A stretch of 64,000 nt of DNA from Candidatus Schekmanbacteria bacterium (GCA_016188575.1 JACPHN010000228.1:49163-113162), one strand, 5' to 3'; shown: positions 8,276 to 16,792, counted from the stretch's first letter. Notes: generated by a model not told the origin, from the letters alone. Program-made: numbers and translations.

Positions 8276-9732
8276 GGGTTTTCCTCCAAGAAGCGAACGA
8301 CGTTGCGTCTGGCGAGTGCCATCACGGCTCCCTGTGGGTTCACACCCGGTGAGTCCGGCAGCATGCTCGCGTCGTTGATGTACAGATTCTCGAACCCGCG
8401 CACCTTGCCGAAGGAATTCGCCGCGCAGCGGTCCTCGCGCTCGCCGATGGGGCAAGAGGAAAACGCGTGCACCGTTCCGAGGCTCAGACTCGCGGGCACA
8501 AGCCGCTCATCCAACCACCGCACGGCCTCGACCTCCGAGCGGATCGCCGGCAGGCCCTGCACGCAAGGGAGCACCTCGATCGCGCCCGCGGCGAGAAGCA
8601 CCTCGGACAGCCGCGCCAACCCGCGCGACAGGTGGAGGATGTCGATGTCGGAAAGGTCATAGCGCAAATTTGCGCCATCCGGGTCAACTCGAGAAGGTCG
8701 CACCATTCCCGCCCCAGTTCCTTTCACCGCCACATAATAGCTGGCCATGCAATCCGCATGGCGCATGAGGTCGCGGTTCGCGAGCCAGTTGTCGCTGAGC
8801 AGCATGGCCAGGTGACCAGTGGAGAAGAAGGCGCCGCCGAGCGAGATTTCGGGCCAGAACTCCTTGATTTGAATGAGCGGCACGGGCGACACGCGCCCCC
8901 CGACCGGCTCCGGAAAGCGGGCAGCCACTTTGAGCATTGGATGCACCCGCAGCGTGTCGCCGATGTGGAGCTTGACGCCGCTGCGGCGCAGCAGTGCGGG
9001 TGTTTCTGTAGGGCCGCAGCACACAAATACGTGCTCGCCGAGGATGCGCACGAGCTCCACGACTCCGTCAGCGCGGCTAAATCGCGCGAGAACTCCGTCG
9101 ACCCGTGCGCCGCGGCGCAGGAGATGGGTCACGCGGCAGTTGGAGATGAGCCTCGCGCCAGCCGCCCGGGCGCGCGCCAGGACTGTCGAGCGCACGCCGG
9201 CGGTCGGACCGCTCGCATCCCCCTGCGCCGGGTCCCGCGGGTCCGGTCGCGTCAGCGGAGCGCGCGGCACCTCCTGGTAGGACCACCCCATTGCGGCGAT
9301 CCCCCGCGCCAGCGCCGCGGTGCTGCCGGGCCACGGGCGCTTGCTGAGGCCGACGCCGAGCGCTGCTTCCGCCCACTCGTAATGCGGCTCGAGCTCCTGC
9401 GGGCTGGCACCGTCGAGCTCGTAGCGCCCCTTCCAGCTCAACAGGACTTCCCTCGGGACGCGATGCCAAAAGCCGCTGTTGATTTCAGAGCTGCCCCCGA
9501 CGCAGCAGCCTTCCACGTAGCCGATTGGAACGCGCCCCACAATCGGGGTCATGCCTCGCCGCCGGTACATGGCACCCATCATCTTGGGGCCATGCTGATC
9601 AAAGGCTCCCGCGTCCAGGTCGTCTCCTTCTTCGACGACGACCACGTCGCGGCCGCTCGCAGCGAGCTCATGAGCCGTAATCGCTCCGCCGGCCCCCGAC
9701 CCGACGATCACCGCGAAAGGAATTGGCGTCAC
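8272..9732 (-). CDS. GMC-family FAD-dependent oxidoreductase
   Basis: This 486-residue flavoprotein carries the FAD motif VGSGAGGA followed by VVVVEEG. Its mid region is GCCVGGSSEINSG, the GMC signature 1 equivalent. The C-terminal block holds VHAFSSCPIG, GFENLYINDASMLPDSPGVNPQG and MALARR; the His in VHAFSSCP is a candidate active-site base. GMC enzymes oxidise alcohols, including sterols and long-chain alcohols. No signal peptide is present. The GTG start overlaps the flippase stop (GTGA) and the stop overlaps the SDR start (ATGA), indicating coupled translation. Its usual small partner domain appears to be fused to the upstream membrane protein. Confidence 0.88.
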   Translation of the reverse strand: MTPIPFAVIVGSGAGGAITAHELAASGRDVVVVEEGDDLDAGAFDQHGPKMMGAMYRRRGMTPIVGRVPIGYVEGCCVGGSSEINSGFWHRVPREVLLSWKGRYELDGASPQELEPHYEWAEAALGVGLSKRPWPGSTAALARGIAAMGWSYQEVPRAPLTRPDPRDPAQGDASGPTAGVRSTVLARARAAGARLISNCRVTHLLRRGARVDGVLARFSRADGVVELVRILGEHVFVCCGPTETPALLRRSGVKLHIGDTLRVHPMLKVAARFPEPVGGRVSPVPLIQIKEFWPEISLGGAFFSTGHLAMLLSDNWLANRDLMRHADCMASYYVAVKGTGAGMVRPSRVDPDGANLRYDLSDIDILHLSRGLARLSEVLLAAGAIEVLPCVQGLPAIRSEVEAVRWLDERLVPASLSLGTVHAFSSCPIGEREDRCAANSFGKVRGFENLYINDASMLPDSPGVNPQGAVMALARRNVVRFLEENP

Positions 9733-11231
9733 GACACGGCCCCCGTCACCACCGCGGTCCCCCGAGCGGTCGCCGGTGACGTGCCGTCGGCCAGCCGCCG
9801 CTGCACCTCGGGGTGATCATAGTAGGCCAGATACGCCACCGAGCGGATCGGTCTAAAGAGCTGTCTGGCAAGGCCAACGGGGCCAAACGCCCAAAGCTCG
9901 ACTATGTCGCGCCGCACCCCGCTCGAAAGCTGCGCGAAGGGGGCGCGGGCGTGCACATAGGACACCGCGCAAAAGCACCAAATACCACCGCGAAACGCTA
10001 CCCGCAGCCGCATTGGCAAGGCCTGTATCTGGCTTGCGCTGAATTCGAAAACGTCGGCGAGAATCTGCTCTCGCGCTTCGCTACCAACGCCGAGCTCCGC
10101 CGGATCGACGAGCGCCTCGATGATCGCGCGCAGGACTACATCTGCTCGTCGCGTCGAGAGGCGTCGGCGGGCGCTGCCGAGGACTTTCATGGGCGATTCC
10201 GGCTCGACCTCGATCGTTGGCGCTCGGCGACCCCCGTACGCGGCGACCAGGGTCGCGCCGACGCCGATTCCGTACCACACCATGACGAGCACACCCCAGA
10301 TCGTAATCGGAATATAGAAGGTAAGATGGATGATGACCGCGCAGCCGAACGCCTTGGCCTGCTCCACGCCAAACAGCATCAGCGCCTGCATGGCAATATA
10401 ATGAAAAGTTCCGAAAAAGCCGGGGCTGGCAGGAATCAGAATACCCAAGTTGGTGACGGACATGACGAGCAGCGCCCACGCGGGGTGCGCGCCAAAGCCG
10501 AACGAGACCATTACAAAATAGAACATCGCGACTTCGAGTAGCCACACCGCGGTGCTCAGCACCCAGATTCGCCAGATGTTGTGCAGGCTGCGCAAGTATG
10601 CCACGCCCTGAACCGCGGCAGTGGTGAACGACACGAAGCGATCTCGCCACTCGGGCTGCAGCCGCTGCGAGATGCCGAGCGCTTTCCCGAGCACATACTG
10701 CGGAGCAACCACCGCCAGCGCTACGAACGCCGTCGCTACCCCGAACAGCACCGAGACCACCCAGATCGAGACATGCACCCAGGTTTGCTCCGGTGCATAC
10801 GTGGCCGAGATGAGGAAAAACAGCAGAATCACCAGGCCGTCCAGGAGCCGTTCGACGAAGGTGATCGCAAGGGCGGTCGCCAGCGGCATGCCAGTTCTTT
10901 CGGTGAGCATGCTGGCGCGCACGAGCTCGCCGAGACGTGCCGGTAAAACGTTGTTGCCGGCGTAGCCGATGACGACGATGTTTGTGGCGGTACTGTTGGT
11001 GACTTGTGCCTGGCGACTTACCAGCAGGCGGCATCGCATGCCCCGCACGACGTATCCTGCCAGGCATGCGAGCGCTGCCAGCTCCAGCCACGGATGCGCG
11101 TTGACGTGCGAAAAAGCCTCGGCGACCTTGCTCAGGTCGAGACGGCGCGCTGCCAGGAAAAGGAAAAAGAAACTCAGGCCAATGCCGCCGAAAACAAGCG
11201 CAGCGTTGGCTCTCTGGATGGGTCTGGACAT
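9729..11231 (-). CDS. Flippase-like membrane protein fused to a GMC-partner-like domain
   Basis: Residues 1 to about 350 form a polytopic domain of the lysylphosphatidylglycerol-synthase transmembrane/UPF0104 type. Several hydrophobic helices are seen, with conserved-looking GYAGNNVLPARLGELVRA, TFVERLLDGL and GILIPASPGFFGTFHY; such domains act as lipid or glycolipid flippases. Residues about 370-500 are soluble and end ...RSVAYLAYYDHPEVQRRL, resembling the small domain that accompanies or precedes many GMC oxidoreductases. ATG at 11231 is preferred (AGGAA 10 nt upstream) over 11273. It is the first gene of the leftward cluster and overlaps the GMC gene by 4 nt. The second-domain call rests on the YYDHPEV-type ending and the neighbour. 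Confidence 0.75.
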   Translation of the reverse strand: MSRPIQRANAALVFGGIGLSFFFLFLAARRLDLSKVAEAFSHVNAHPWLELAALACLAGYVVRGMRCRLLVSRQAQVTNSTATNIVVIGYAGNNVLPARLGELVRASMLTERTGMPLATALAITFVERLLDGLVILLFFLISATYAPEQTWVHVSIWVVSVLFGVATAFVALAVVAPQYVLGKALGISQRLQPEWRDRFVSFTTAAVQGVAYLRSLHNIWRIWVLSTAVWLLEVAMFYFVMVSFGFGAHPAWALLVMSVTNLGILIPASPGFFGTFHYIAMQALMLFGVEQAKAFGCAVIIHLTFYIPITIWGVLVMVWYGIGVGATLVAAYGGRRAPTIEVEPESPMKVLGSARRRLSTRRADVVLRAIIEALVDPAELGVGSEAREQILADVFEFSASQIQALPMRLRVAFRGGIWCFCAVSYVHARAPFAQLSSGVRRDIVELWAFGPVGLARQLFRPIRSVAYLAYYDHPEVQRRLADGTSPATARGTAVVTGAVS

Positions 11232-11414
11232 TACTGGGGGATTCCTGTGCGAAAGTGAGGAGAACGGTAGCAAGGCGCTGGATCCGTGTCAAGTCGGGCG
11301 CGCCGCGCGCGCTCACAGGAGGCTCTTGAAAGCGTCGAGACGGGCCGCTAGACTCCGCGCGGCGCACCCGCGCTCTACCACTATCTGCTCTTCGGATTTT
11401 CTGGAGATGGGCTC

Positions 11415-12443
11415 GTGCACCACCTGATCACCGGCGGCTCCGGCTTCCTTGGAAACCTCATCGCCCGGCGCCTCCATGAGCGCGGCGAGCAGGTCCGTAT
11501 TCTGGACATCTGGGAGGACAAGTCTCGCCCAGCCGGCATCGAGCTCGTTCGCTGCGATATCCGCAATCGCGAGGGCGTGGCCAAGGCGATGCGGGGCATC
11601 GATATCGTCCACCATAATGTGGCCCTCGTGCCGCTTACAAAATCAGGCTCTTCATTCTGGGATGTAAACGTCGAGGGCAGCCGCATTGCTGCCGAAGAGG
11701 CAGTGAAAGCTGGCGTCAAGAGCTTCGTGCAGATGAGCTCAAGCGCCCTCTTCGGCTGCCCGGAGCACTGCCCCATCACCAATGAGACCGCACCCAAACC
11801 GGTAGAAATTTACGGGCGCGCGAAGCTTGCCGGCGAGCTCGCTGTGCGCGAGGTCTGCGAGCGAGCAGCACTGCCGCTGGTCGTGATCCGCCCGCGAACG
11901 ATCCTCGGCGAGGGGCGCTTCGGCATTTTTCAGATTCTCTTCGAGTGGATCCGCGAGGGAAGAGACGTTTACGTTATTGGCAATGGCGATATTCTTTTCC
12001 AGTTCGTGCATGCGCACGACCTGATGGACGCCTACATGCTTGCCCTCGACGCTGGACGATCGGGTATCTACAACGTCGGAACGGATCGCTTCGGCACCTT
12101 GCGTGAGGGGCTCGCGCACCTGATCGAGCACGCGGGCACCACGTCGCGGGTGCGCGGCCTTCCAGAGTCTCTGACAATAAACACCCTCAGAGTGCTTGAC
12201 TGGTTGCGGCTCAGCCCCCTTGCGCCCTGGCACTACCTGACGTATCACAAAGCGTTTTACTTTGACGTTTCCCCGCTGCTTGGTCTTGGATGGAAACCCC
12301 GGTACTCCAACGACGAGATGTTTCGGGAGTGTTACGACTGGTATCTGAAGAACAGCGACTTGGCCCGCGCTCCGAAGGATGCCTCGGCCCATCGTAGTCT
12401 TGTAAAGCAGCGTGTTCTGAAAATCGTGAAGTGGTTTTCGTGA
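11415..12443 (+). CDS. Extended SDR: NAD-dependent epimerase/dehydratase
   Basis: The 342-residue product begins HHLITGGSGFLG (NAD-binding TGGxGFLG) with RILDIWEDK as the second strand. SSSALFG then YGRAKLAGE supplies the catalytic Ser/Tyr/Lys set, followed by VVIRPRTILGEGRFG and a VHAHDLMDAY segment typical of sugar-nucleotide or sterol-type extended SDRs. The start is GTG at 11415 with GGAG 8 nt upstream. It is transcribed divergently from the flippase/GMC/SDR/HAD cluster across a 183-bp shared control region, which suggests a common pathway. The substrate is unknown. Confidence 0.85.
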   Translation: MHHLITGGSGFLGNLIARRLHERGEQVRILDIWEDKSRPAGIELVRCDIRNREGVAKAMRGIDIVHHNVALVPLTKSGSSFWDVNVEGSRIAAEEAVKAGVKSFVQMSSSALFGCPEHCPITNETAPKPVEIYGRAKLAGELAVREVCERAALPLVVIRPRTILGEGRFGIFQILFEWIREGRDVYVIGNGDILFQFVHAHDLMDAYMLALDAGRSGIYNVGTDRFGTLREGLAHLIEHAGTTSRVRGLPESLTINTLRVLDWLRLSPLAPWHYLTYHKAFYFDVSPLLGLGWKPRYSNDEMFRECYDWYLKNSDLARAPKDASAHRSLVKQRVLKIVKWFS

Positions 12444-12518
12444 TCTGGCGTATGCCTTCGTCAAGATGAGCTACCGAAAACGCTTCGTTTCATCGTCTGT
12501 CAGCCGCAGACTCAGAGC

Positions 12519-12644
12519 TTAGTTCTTCTTCTTGTTCTTCTTCTTCTTGTTCGATTTCTGCTCCTTTTTTTCTTTTCCCTTTTTGTTCCCCTTGTCTCGC
12601 GGTTCCTTTTTTTTCTTTGTCTTGTTCTTCTTTCCTGGAGCCAT
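12519..12644 (-). CDS. Possible separate 41-residue Lys-rich basic protein (internal start)
   Basis: Inside the helix-hairpin-helix gene, an in-frame ATG at 12644 is preceded by AGGAGG with about 8 nt spacing, stronger than the site of the full gene. Translation from here gives MAPGKKNKTKKKK... and ends KKKNKKKN. The product has no acidic patch beyond a few Glu residues and would be a small histone-like or nucleic-acid-condensing peptide. Whether it is made independently is inferred only from the ribosome site. Confidence 0.45.
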   Translation of the reverse strand: MAPGKKNKTKKKKEPRDKGNKKGKEKKEQKSNKKKKNKKKN

Positions 12645-12986
12645 CGCCTTTTCCTCCTGTTGAATCGACGCAATGCGCTGGGGTGCAGGTGCGGCGCTGA
12701 CCTCGGTAGTTATCGGCACCGGCTGCGCCGGCAGATGCTGCTCGGCCGGTGGCGAGGGGGGGATAGGCACAACCGCGCTCACCGGCTCGGTAATGCCCGA
12801 TGCCGCGAGAGCCGCATCCCTGAGCTGAGACATCCGCGCAAAACCGACGCCCGGGACTCCCCGCAGGTCATCGTCGGCGGCATTGGCCAAGTCCTGAATG
12901 GTCATGATCCCCCGCTCGCTCAACACCGCGGCGGTCTTTGCTCCAATGCCCTTTATGGCGGTCAGCGCCGGTGGTTCAATCGTCAC
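12519..12986 (-). CDS. Helix-hairpin-helix protein with Lys-rich tail
   Basis: A GTG start at 12986 with AAGGAG 7 nt upstream (12999-12994) gives 155 residues. Residues 5-55 form a tandem helix-hairpin-helix unit: LTAIKGIGAKTAAVL, then LANAADDDLRGVPGVGFARMSQL. This is the kind used for non-specific DNA backbone binding in ligases, RuvA and topoisomerase tails. A Pro/Ala linker follows, then about 40 residues that are nearly half Lys, resembling histone-H1-like tails. It probably binds DNA or RNA. The frame extends upstream to 13319, but that part is not protein-like and has no comparable ribosome site. A second strong start lies inside (12644). Confidence 0.72.
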   Translation of the reverse strand: MTIEPPALTAIKGIGAKTAAVLSERGIMTIQDLANAADDDLRGVPGVGFARMSQLRDAALAASGITEPVSAVVPIPPSPPAEQHLPAQPVPITTEVSAAPAPQRIASIQQEEKAMAPGKKNKTKKKKEPRDKGNKKGKEKKEQKSNKKKKNKKKN

Positions 12987-13263
12987 GCTGAAGCTCCTTG
13001 TCTGGCGGTTGCCGATAGTCCGGAGACGGTCTTGCTCACCACTGGGTTTGGCCGTGAGGTCGCCAACCCTTGCTGCGACGGGCAAAAGCATACTTCTTTT
13101 GTCGGCATGCGTAAAGACCGGCCCCGTCTTTGGGGCGCATTTGGTCTCGCTGGAGACTTCGCCCGAGCGTGCCAGGCACCTCTCAACGCTGCTGCAAGCG
13201 CTGTGGTAGTACTGTCGAAATAGTGTTGAAGCTGGCCGCGAAACGCATCGGGAGGTCTTGACC

Positions 13264-14019
13264 ATGACGAGGGCGAGCTGTGTGTTGGGGCGAGCTCTGT
13301 TTCTACTCGCGGTTACCATCGGCGCGGCTTCCGCGGAGAGCGAGCGCGTTCGGGTTCATCTGGTAGACGGGACGGAGAATCTCTGCCACTTGTTGGCAAT
13401 CACGCCCCACGCAATCTCTCTGCTTGAGGCGGGGACGGAGCGGCAGTTCGCGTTGGCCAGCGTGGAGTGGATCGACTTTGGCAATCACGCCGCTGAAATG
13501 GAGCTGAGCGACAAGGCGAGGGGCGCAGATCCGCACGCCGTGGTGATGACCTCAGGGGCAGCCTACAATGGGGCGATCGTCGGTCTGTCCGACGAGAACG
13601 TGGAGCTGCGGACGGCGGGCGGCCAAAGAAAGCTGATTTCGGTAGCCCGTGTGGCGCGACTCTATTTTCAGCGACCCGAGTGGTATCCCGAGACAAGTCG
13701 GCTGCACGTGGCGCTGAGTCGGCTGCTGGACGCGCTTCACGAGCTGCGCCGCGCGCTCGATAGTAGCCAGGGAGGCCCCGCGCTCGCGCACACCGCGCGG
13801 GAGTTGCTCGACGCCGCCGAGGCGTTGCAAGCCCAAGCTCACGAGGGGGCTTCGGTGCATGACCTCCGAGCCGGTCTCACCACGCTTGCGGATCGATACG
13901 ACGCGCTACAAGAGGATTTCGAGGCATCCGCGGCGCTCCGGCCGCAGGGCGCCGTGGCGCGGAGCTGGCACCGCCTCGACGCCGCCATGGCCGAGACGCG
14001 TCGGGCCGTGCCGCGCTAG
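13264..14019 (+). CDS. Exported protein with two SH3/Sm-like repeats and helical tail
   Basis: The 251-residue protein has a clear signal peptide (LGRALFLLAVTIGAASA). Two similar beta-rich units follow: VRVHLVDGTENLCHLLAITPHAISLL..., then VVMTSGAAYNGAIVGLSDENVEL... Each has the form 'x-V-x-L-x-[DS]G-x(6)-G/L' seen in small Sm/SH3-like barrels. Residues 135-251 are Ala/Leu/Arg-rich and predicted helical (coiled-coil-like). It acts in the periplasm or envelope; the role is unknown. The start is ATG 13264, with GGAGG 8 nt upstream; a TTG at 13258 is also in frame. It is divergent from the helix-hairpin-helix gene. Confidence 0.7.
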   Translation: MTRASCVLGRALFLLAVTIGAASAESERVRVHLVDGTENLCHLLAITPHAISLLEAGTERQFALASVEWIDFGNHAAEMELSDKARGADPHAVVMTSGAAYNGAIVGLSDENVELRTAGGQRKLISVARVARLYFQRPEWYPETSRLHVALSRLLDALHELRRALDSSQGGPALAHTARELLDAAEALQAQAHEGASVHDLRAGLTTLADRYDALQEDFEASAALRPQGAVARSWHRLDAAMAETRRAVPR

Positions 14020-14205
14020 AGCTCTGAAAATAGCGAAGACAACGGGAACGTGCCGGCATGACGATGTTGGCGTCGGCATTCGGCCGACGCCCAATGTTGG
14101 CAGTGGACCGCGGCACTCCTCCGCGCTTGCACCGCCCTGGGAGCCATGCTATTGCGAGGGCGACGCATTGGCGATCCAGGAGTCGACGCATCGGAGGGTA
14201 AGCGT

Positions 14206-15324
14206 ATGGTGAAATGCTCGGCATGTGGTCGGGAGATTCTACCCGAGGCGCGTTTTTGCTCGTGGTGCGGTAGACGCCAATGGATAGACTGCCCCACGTG
14301 CAACCGCGAAGTCCGCGCCGATGCCCGCTACTGTGACGGCTGCGGCCACCCTGTGGGCATGCCACAAGCAGCTACGAGGCTTTCCACTCCGGTCGCCGCC
14401 CACGCCGTCGGCACCAGTCTCGTAGAAAAGGCGGCGGAGCACTGGCAGAACGCAGAGCTGGACGCGGCGCTTGGGCTGTTCGAGCAAGCACTTTCTTTGT
14501 ACCGGACAGCGGGCAGCCCGCGGGCCGAAGCGATAACTCTCGCTAACCTCGGGACCATCCACGCTGTTCAGGGGCGCCTCGCGGACGCCGAACGGTGCTT
14601 CCGGGAAGCGCAGCGGAAACACCAAGAGGTGGGAAACATTCCCGCGAGCGCGCTGGCGACGGCGAATCTCGCCGCGATTCTGGGTCTGACAAGACGGTAC
14701 GCCGAGGGGATCGAGTGCTGTCGTGCTGCTGCCGACGCAGTGGGCCTCTCCGGAAACGCGATTGCCAGGGGAACGGTCGCGCACGTGCTCGCGGGGCTCT
14801 TGCGGGACACCGGAGAGCTCGAGGACGCGCGCGCACGGTTTGAAGAGGCGCTGGCGCTGCAACAATCGGCCGACAATGGGCGCAGTGTGGCGCAGGTCCT
14901 GGTGAGCTGGGCGGCGCTCGAGCGGCTCGGCTTCGACGACGCGGTTGAGGCCGAAAACCTCGCAATGGAAGCCGAAGAAACCCTGCGGGACATTGGCGAC
15001 GACATCTACCTGACGCTGTGCTTGTGCGAGCGCGGCCATGTCGCGTTGGCCCTCGGGCTCGAGGCGAGGGAGCTCCTGGAGGAGGCGTACGAGCTTGCTG
15101 AGCCGTTTGCCGCTGGTCCCGACAGCGAGATGGGCCGTGCCCTGGCCCGGCTTGAAGGGGCGCTCGGGGCTCTCGAGAGCGGCGGTGATTTGGTGCGCGG
15201 GGATTGTCCGGACTGGCTTCCAGCAGGGCTCCGGTCCCGGTTGGCAGGTCAGTGCGGCGCCAGCCAGGAGGGCGCAGCGGTGCACGGAAAAACAATGACT
15301 GGCCGGTCGGAAGCAGGGGGATAA
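14206..15324 (+). CDS. Double zinc-ribbon TPR protein
   Basis: The 372-residue product begins with two zinc ribbons, CSACGREILPEARFCSWCG and CPTCNREVRADARYCDGCG (four CxxC knuckles, residues 4-48). Helical TPR-like repeats follow from about residue 75: AEHWQNAELDAALGLFEQALSLYR and later ALANLGTIHAVQGRLADAERCFREA and similar units. This double zinc-ribbon plus TPR layout usually marks a scaffold for protein-protein contacts. Start ATG 14206 has GGAGG 8 nt upstream. The C-terminal 60 residues are not TPR-like. No enzyme domain is visible. It follows the exported protein gene by 186 bp. Confidence 0.75.
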   Translation: MVKCSACGREILPEARFCSWCGRRQWIDCPTCNREVRADARYCDGCGHPVGMPQAATRLSTPVAAHAVGTSLVEKAAEHWQNAELDAALGLFEQALSLYRTAGSPRAEAITLANLGTIHAVQGRLADAERCFREAQRKHQEVGNIPASALATANLAAILGLTRRYAEGIECCRAAADAVGLSGNAIARGTVAHVLAGLLRDTGELEDARARFEEALALQQSADNGRSVAQVLVSWAALERLGFDDAVEAENLAMEAEETLRDIGDDIYLTLCLCERGHVALALGLEARELLEEAYELAEPFAAGPDSEMGRALARLEGALGALESGGDLVRGDCPDWLPAGLRSRLAGQCGASQEGAAVHGKTMTGRSEAGG

Positions 15325-15465
15325 CTGCCCGCGCGGAGTCGTCCGAACCTGTTGCTGTGCCGCCCTGATCTAGCTACCAATTGACATTCAGCGACGTGGA
15401 GCATAGCCTCAGGGCCGCGTCCCCCTTTACATGGACCCCTCACAGCAAGCGTGACAGCGCGCGAC

Positions 15466-16197
15466 ATGGCCGACGAAATCGGTGATAAAGGCGACCGCTA
15501 TCGGATCCGCGCCCATCCGGATCTGGCGGCGCCAGACCCGGCTGCCGTGCCGCTCGAACCTGGTTCTGAGGCATCCGATGCGCATGCCCCGGAGCTCGAT
15601 GGTTTTTCCGCGACCGACGCGGCCAGTCGAACGCAGTTTCAGCGCATCATGGGGCGCGCCTCCTCGACCGCGCGATTCAGCTCCGCCGTGGCGGGTGCGC
15701 TCAGCAGCCCGCGGCAGGCCGAGGAGAAGGACCCGCCGGATGTATCCGAGAGCATCTGCCGCCCAAAGAGGAAGAAGTCATCGCGGCCGCCGCGTCGCAC
15801 CGGTCCTGGTGAGCTGAGCTTGGGGGCGATTGCCCTCTATGCGCGTGCGCGCGCCCGCAGGCACGGCGTCCACAGCTCGTCAAGCCTGGGCTGGTTGGAC
15901 GCCGCAGTGCGGTCGTCTGGGGGGGGAGCCGGCGCGGCGGAGATCTGGAAGGTCGCCGTACCTCCTGCCGGCGCCGAGGGGGGAAATCCCTTCTGGCAGT
16001 GGGCCGTTGGCCGGATTCGGCGCATCGCCTCCGCCACCGAGCTCAGCCGGCTCTTGCGGGCGGCGTTGGTAGAGGTCTTGCTGCAGTTCGCGAGTGAAAC
16101 ACGACCCGGCGGTGACGGCGAACGCGTGCGGGCATGCATAGAACACGAAGTTAGCGCCCTGCGCGGGGAAGTCTCAACCCGCAAGGCACACCCCTAA
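15466..16197 (+). CDS. Hypothetical protein
   Basis: About 243 residues (a GTG at 15451 would add five). The N-terminal 110 residues are low-complexity, rich in Ala, Pro, Ser and Arg, including a basic stretch RPKRKKSSRPPRR. The C-terminal third (WQWAVGRIRRIASATELSRLLRAALVEVLLQF) is helical. No recognised motif. It follows the zinc-ribbon TPR gene on the same strand and converges on the flagellar-rod-like gene. Coding status rests on an uninterrupted frame, spacing and orientation; there is no good ribosome site. Confidence 0.45.
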   Translation: MADEIGDKGDRYRIRAHPDLAAPDPAAVPLEPGSEASDAHAPELDGFSATDAASRTQFQRIMGRASSTARFSSAVAGALSSPRQAEEKDPPDVSESICRPKRKKSSRPPRRTGPGELSLGAIALYARARARRHGVHSSSSLGWLDAAVRSSGGGAGAAEIWKVAVPPAGAEGGNPFWQWAVGRIRRIASATELSRLLRAALVEVLLQFASETRPGGDGERVRACIEHEVSALRGEVSTRKAHP

Positions 16198-16250
16198 CCG
16201 CCGCGGCTTGCGATCACCGCCTCCACACCGATCCCGGCAGCGGCCCGAGA

Positions 16251-16598
16251 TCAGGCAAAAATATCGATCAGCGTTCCGAGCATCCGGTCGGACGACTTCA
16301 CGACGGCCGCGTTGGCTTTGAAGCTATTCGCGGCGTCGGAGCGCTCGACGGACTCCTCTGCGATGTCCGTGTTTGACAGCGTCTTGACCGAGCCGTCCTT
16401 GAAGGCCATGCGGGCCGTAGCATCAGCGTCTTCGACGCGGCCACGCACGCCCCCTCCAGCTCGCTCCTCCGCCCTGACTCGGCTCGCCCTGAATCCTTCG
16501 GTCTGCAGGTTGGCGACGTTGTTCGCCGATACCCCGACGCGTGACGCCTGTAACGACATGCCGGAAATCGCCGCCGACTGGGTAGAAATTGGGTTCAT
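16251..16598 (-). CDS. Orphan flagellar basal-body rod (FlgC-like) protein
   Basis: A 115-residue protein with both ends of the flagellar rod/hook family. The N-terminus is SAAISGMSLQASRVGVSANNVANLQTEGF and the C-terminus NSFKANAAVVKSSDRMLGTLIDIFA, which form the coiled-coil D0 helices of FlgB/FlgC/FlgE-type proteins. The middle is short. It is smaller than FlgC (about 135) and has no flagellar neighbours, so it may be a diverged stand-alone member. ATG at 16598 gives the best N-terminus, though the ribosome site is weak; 16640 is an alternative. Confidence 0.7.
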   Translation of the reverse strand: MNPISTQSAAISGMSLQASRVGVSANNVANLQTEGFRASRVRAEERAGGGVRGRVEDADATARMAFKDGSVKTLSNTDIAEESVERSDAANSFKANAAVVKSSDRMLGTLIDIFA

Positions 16599-16776
16599 AT
16601 CAGAGACTATACGTCGCAGCTCGGACCGAATCAAGTGCATGTCCTATGCCCGCCGCTCGCGTCCGGAGGGAACAATACTTCACGCCGATCTGCACGCTCC
16701 TTCATAGCCAGGCGAAGGCGGCAGCCGGCGAACGCGGCACCGAGCGATTCCTTGTTCCTGGCATCCGCGCAGATTG

Positions 16777-16792
16777 TGGCGCGTTTCTTGCA
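16777..16792 (+). promoter_or_regulatory. Sigma-54 promoter (-24/-12)
   Basis: TGGCGCGTTTCTTGCA has GG at 16778-16779 and GC at 16790-16791, separated by exactly 10 bp as RpoN promoters require. It agrees with the TGGCAYR-N4-TTGCW consensus at all but one position. It lies about 55 bp before the lipoprotein start at 16846. The next gene on the strand encodes an NtrC-type activator, a plausible partner. Confidence 0.75.

Noticed and set aside
8467-9816. 449-residue plus-strand frame
   Set aside because: Antisense to the GMC gene, whose motifs are clear on the other strand.
13113-13131. Short AAAGAC/GTCTTT hairpin
   Set aside because: Only 6 bp with no T-tract, in a promoter region; not enough for a terminator or operator call.
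14067-14094. Imperfect hairpin near the zinc-ribbon gene
   Set aside because: It has a bulge and no T-tract; it could be chance in GC-rich sequence.
14239-15285. 348-residue minus-strand frame
   Set aside because: Antisense to the zinc-ribbon TPR gene; no motif.
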